Source of the DNA: Bacteroidales bacterium UBA1714
GTDB taxonomy: Bacteria > Bacteroidota > Bacteroidia > Bacteroidales > Paludibacteraceae
Length of the DNA stretch: 64,000 nucleotides
NCBI GenBank assembly: GCA_002317295.1
Contig: DCIY01000022.1
Location: 69,188 to 133,187, forward strand
Reading direction: 5' to 3'
Part shown: positions 63,140-64,000 of the stretch, piece after piece
How the letters are laid out: each line of letters begins with the position of its first letter
How positions within the stretch are numbered: the stretch's first letter is position 1
Program-made: the position numbers and the translations under genes
Notes under the pieces: model-generated
What the model saw: only the letters and a program-made list of their open reading frames with translations
Told to the model about the DNA's origin: nothing
Database searches by the model: none

Positions 63140-63168
63140 CAAAAAGAGGAAGCTGTTAAACTCCCTCT
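63140..63168 (-). terminator. Terminator of the alpha/beta hydrolase gene
   Basis: Minus strand AGAGGGAG / CTTCCTCT (8 bp, one G-T) with an 8-nt loop, followed by TTTTTG. It lies about 50 nt after the stop at 63219. Confidence 0.75.
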
Positions 63169-63218
63169 ATATCGATGATACGTAGTATTTATTAATTGCG
63201 CCTTTATGGTGAAAAAAC

Positions 63219-64000
63219 TTAATGTTCCTTCACCCAGTTGACCATTCGTTGAAGAACTTCGGTTGAAATAGTCTCTGCGATTTGTTCGTATTCTGCCACC
63301 TCACCAGTTTGACAATGCTGAAAAAGATGATTCAAGTTTTCTAACGGCACTATTATTGGTTCTGGATTAATGATTCCCTCTTCGATTGCAGACAGATTTG
63401 TTGTATAGTCCACTTGGGTATCCTTCATGCCATTTAACGCAAGCACAGGACAGTGGATATTGGTTAACGATGGACGTACATCCAGCAGAATCATACTTCG
63501 CATATAAGGGGTGCTCAATTGGCGAAAGGCTGCTCGGAGATTAGTCTGAAGAGCAACCGGCAAGTTGTTAGGAATAGGGATGTTTTCAAGCGACTGATTT
63601 TTGGCAATACGGTCAAATGCATTCTCCAAGACTTGGCAGTAGATATCTACTACTGCCGCCGAGAGACCTGCTTTAGTCAATAGGCCTCTATTTTGGGCCA
63701 ACAAAGTTTCTCGTCCCGAGACCACCGCTCCTGCCATCGATACCACAAAATCGACATTAGCATTACTCGCCAGTAACAACGCAATGGCACCTCCCTCGCT
63801 GTGTCCTAACGCACCAACTTGGGTAAACCTTTCACGTAGCAGCTGTATGCCTGCTAAAGCATCTTGATAGAAATCCGTGATGGTAGAAGAGGAGAATACT
63901 GTGGTTGTATCTCCATAGAACCGATCATCATAGCGCAAGGTGGCTATCCCTTGACGAGCAAATGCATCTGCAATGACTGCAAAAGGCTTATGGTCAAAGA
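63219..64000 (-). CDS. Alpha/beta-hydrolase (partial, 5' end outside window)
   Basis: At least 260 residues; the frame stays open to the right edge, upstream of the first in-window Met (63938), reading F-D-H-K-P-F-A-V-I-A-D-A-F-A-R-Q-G, so the gene starts outside. The nucleophile elbow is G-H-S-E-G-G, the acid likely D in N-G-M-K-D-T-Q-V-D, and the His in L-N-H-L-F-Q-H. Before the elbow lies R-Y-D-D-R-F-Y-G, typical of S33/hydrolase_4-like esterases and dipeptidyl-peptidase-like enzymes. Substrate unknown. Convergent with tRNA-Asp. Confidence 0.88.
   Translation of the reverse strand, partial: FDHKPFAVIADAFARQGIATLRYDDRFYGDTTTVFSSSTITDFYQDALAGIQLLRERFTQVGALGHSEGGAIALLLASNANVDFVVSMAGAVVSGRETLLAQNRGLLTKAGLSAAVVDIYCQVLENAFDRIAKNQSLENIPIPNNLPVALQTNLRAAFRQLSTPYMRSMILLDVRPSLTNIHCPVLALNGMKDTQVDYTTNLSAIEEGIINPEPIIVPLENLNHLFQHCQTGEVAEYEQIAETISTEVLQRMVNWVKEH

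Noticed and set aside
62822..63142. 106-codon minus-strand frame across tRNA-Asp
   Set aside because: Reads R-T-R-L-E-L-A-T-Y-G-V-T-G-R, the antisense of a tRNA gene and a common false ORF.

Overview
The window reads as chromosomal DNA of a member of the Bacteroidota, most likely order Bacteroidales. The evidence is: promoters of the TTTG-N19/20-TAnnTTTG type in front of many genes; almost no Shine-Dalgarno sequences; secreted proteins that end in type IX secretion-like sorting motifs; BspA-type leucine-rich repeats; a single-chain glycine dehydrogenase of 948 residues; and the rpsF-rpsR-rplI ribosomal operon. I cannot name a genus.

Layout. 1-3.6 kb: a PnuC-type transporter fused in one frame to adenine deaminase (runs off the left edge), then rpmE2 and the S6-S18-L9 operon, all on the minus strand. 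3.6-33.6 kb: one minus-strand operon of about 30 kb with six genes spaced 12-61 bp apart, one promoter at 33.5 kb and one strong terminator at 3.6 kb. It encodes two paralogous giant secreted proteins (about 3,830 and 3,880 residues), two secreted proteins with tandem DUF3089 lipase-like domains, one DUF3089 lipoprotein and one small lipoprotein. 33.6-37 kb: a short-chain dehydrogenase, a repeat-rich spacer without genes, and a BspA-like LRR protein. 37-43 kb: lipoprotein, membrane-fusion protein and an RND permease fused to its TolC-like outer-membrane channel. 43-52 kb: a HAD hydrolase, a CarboxypepD-regulatory-like protein, a RelA homologue without its HD hydrolase domain, a membrane-anchored protein, rsmD, then a minus-strand operon (TPR protein, ribH, YitT, nucleotidyltransferase, galE). 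52-56 kb: a strong candidate structured RNA of about 200 nt, then an OmpP1/FadL-like protein, trpS and an Lrp regulator in one operon, with a divergent O-methyltransferase. 56-64 kb: a second YitT protein, gcvP, an M6-type metalloprotease, murG, tRNA-Asp with a structured leader, and a partial alpha/beta hydrolase.

The most novel-looking system is the 30-kb operon: giant surface proteins built from GLUG, CarboxypepD-like and LamG domains, co-expressed with five lipase-like catalytic domains, with signs of internal duplication and recombination. A second theme is a family of short tandem repeats with 7-, 8- or 11-bp units. They sit at gene ends and in spacers, and twice they are read in frame just before a C-terminal sorting domain. 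All calls come from reading the sequence; no database search was run.
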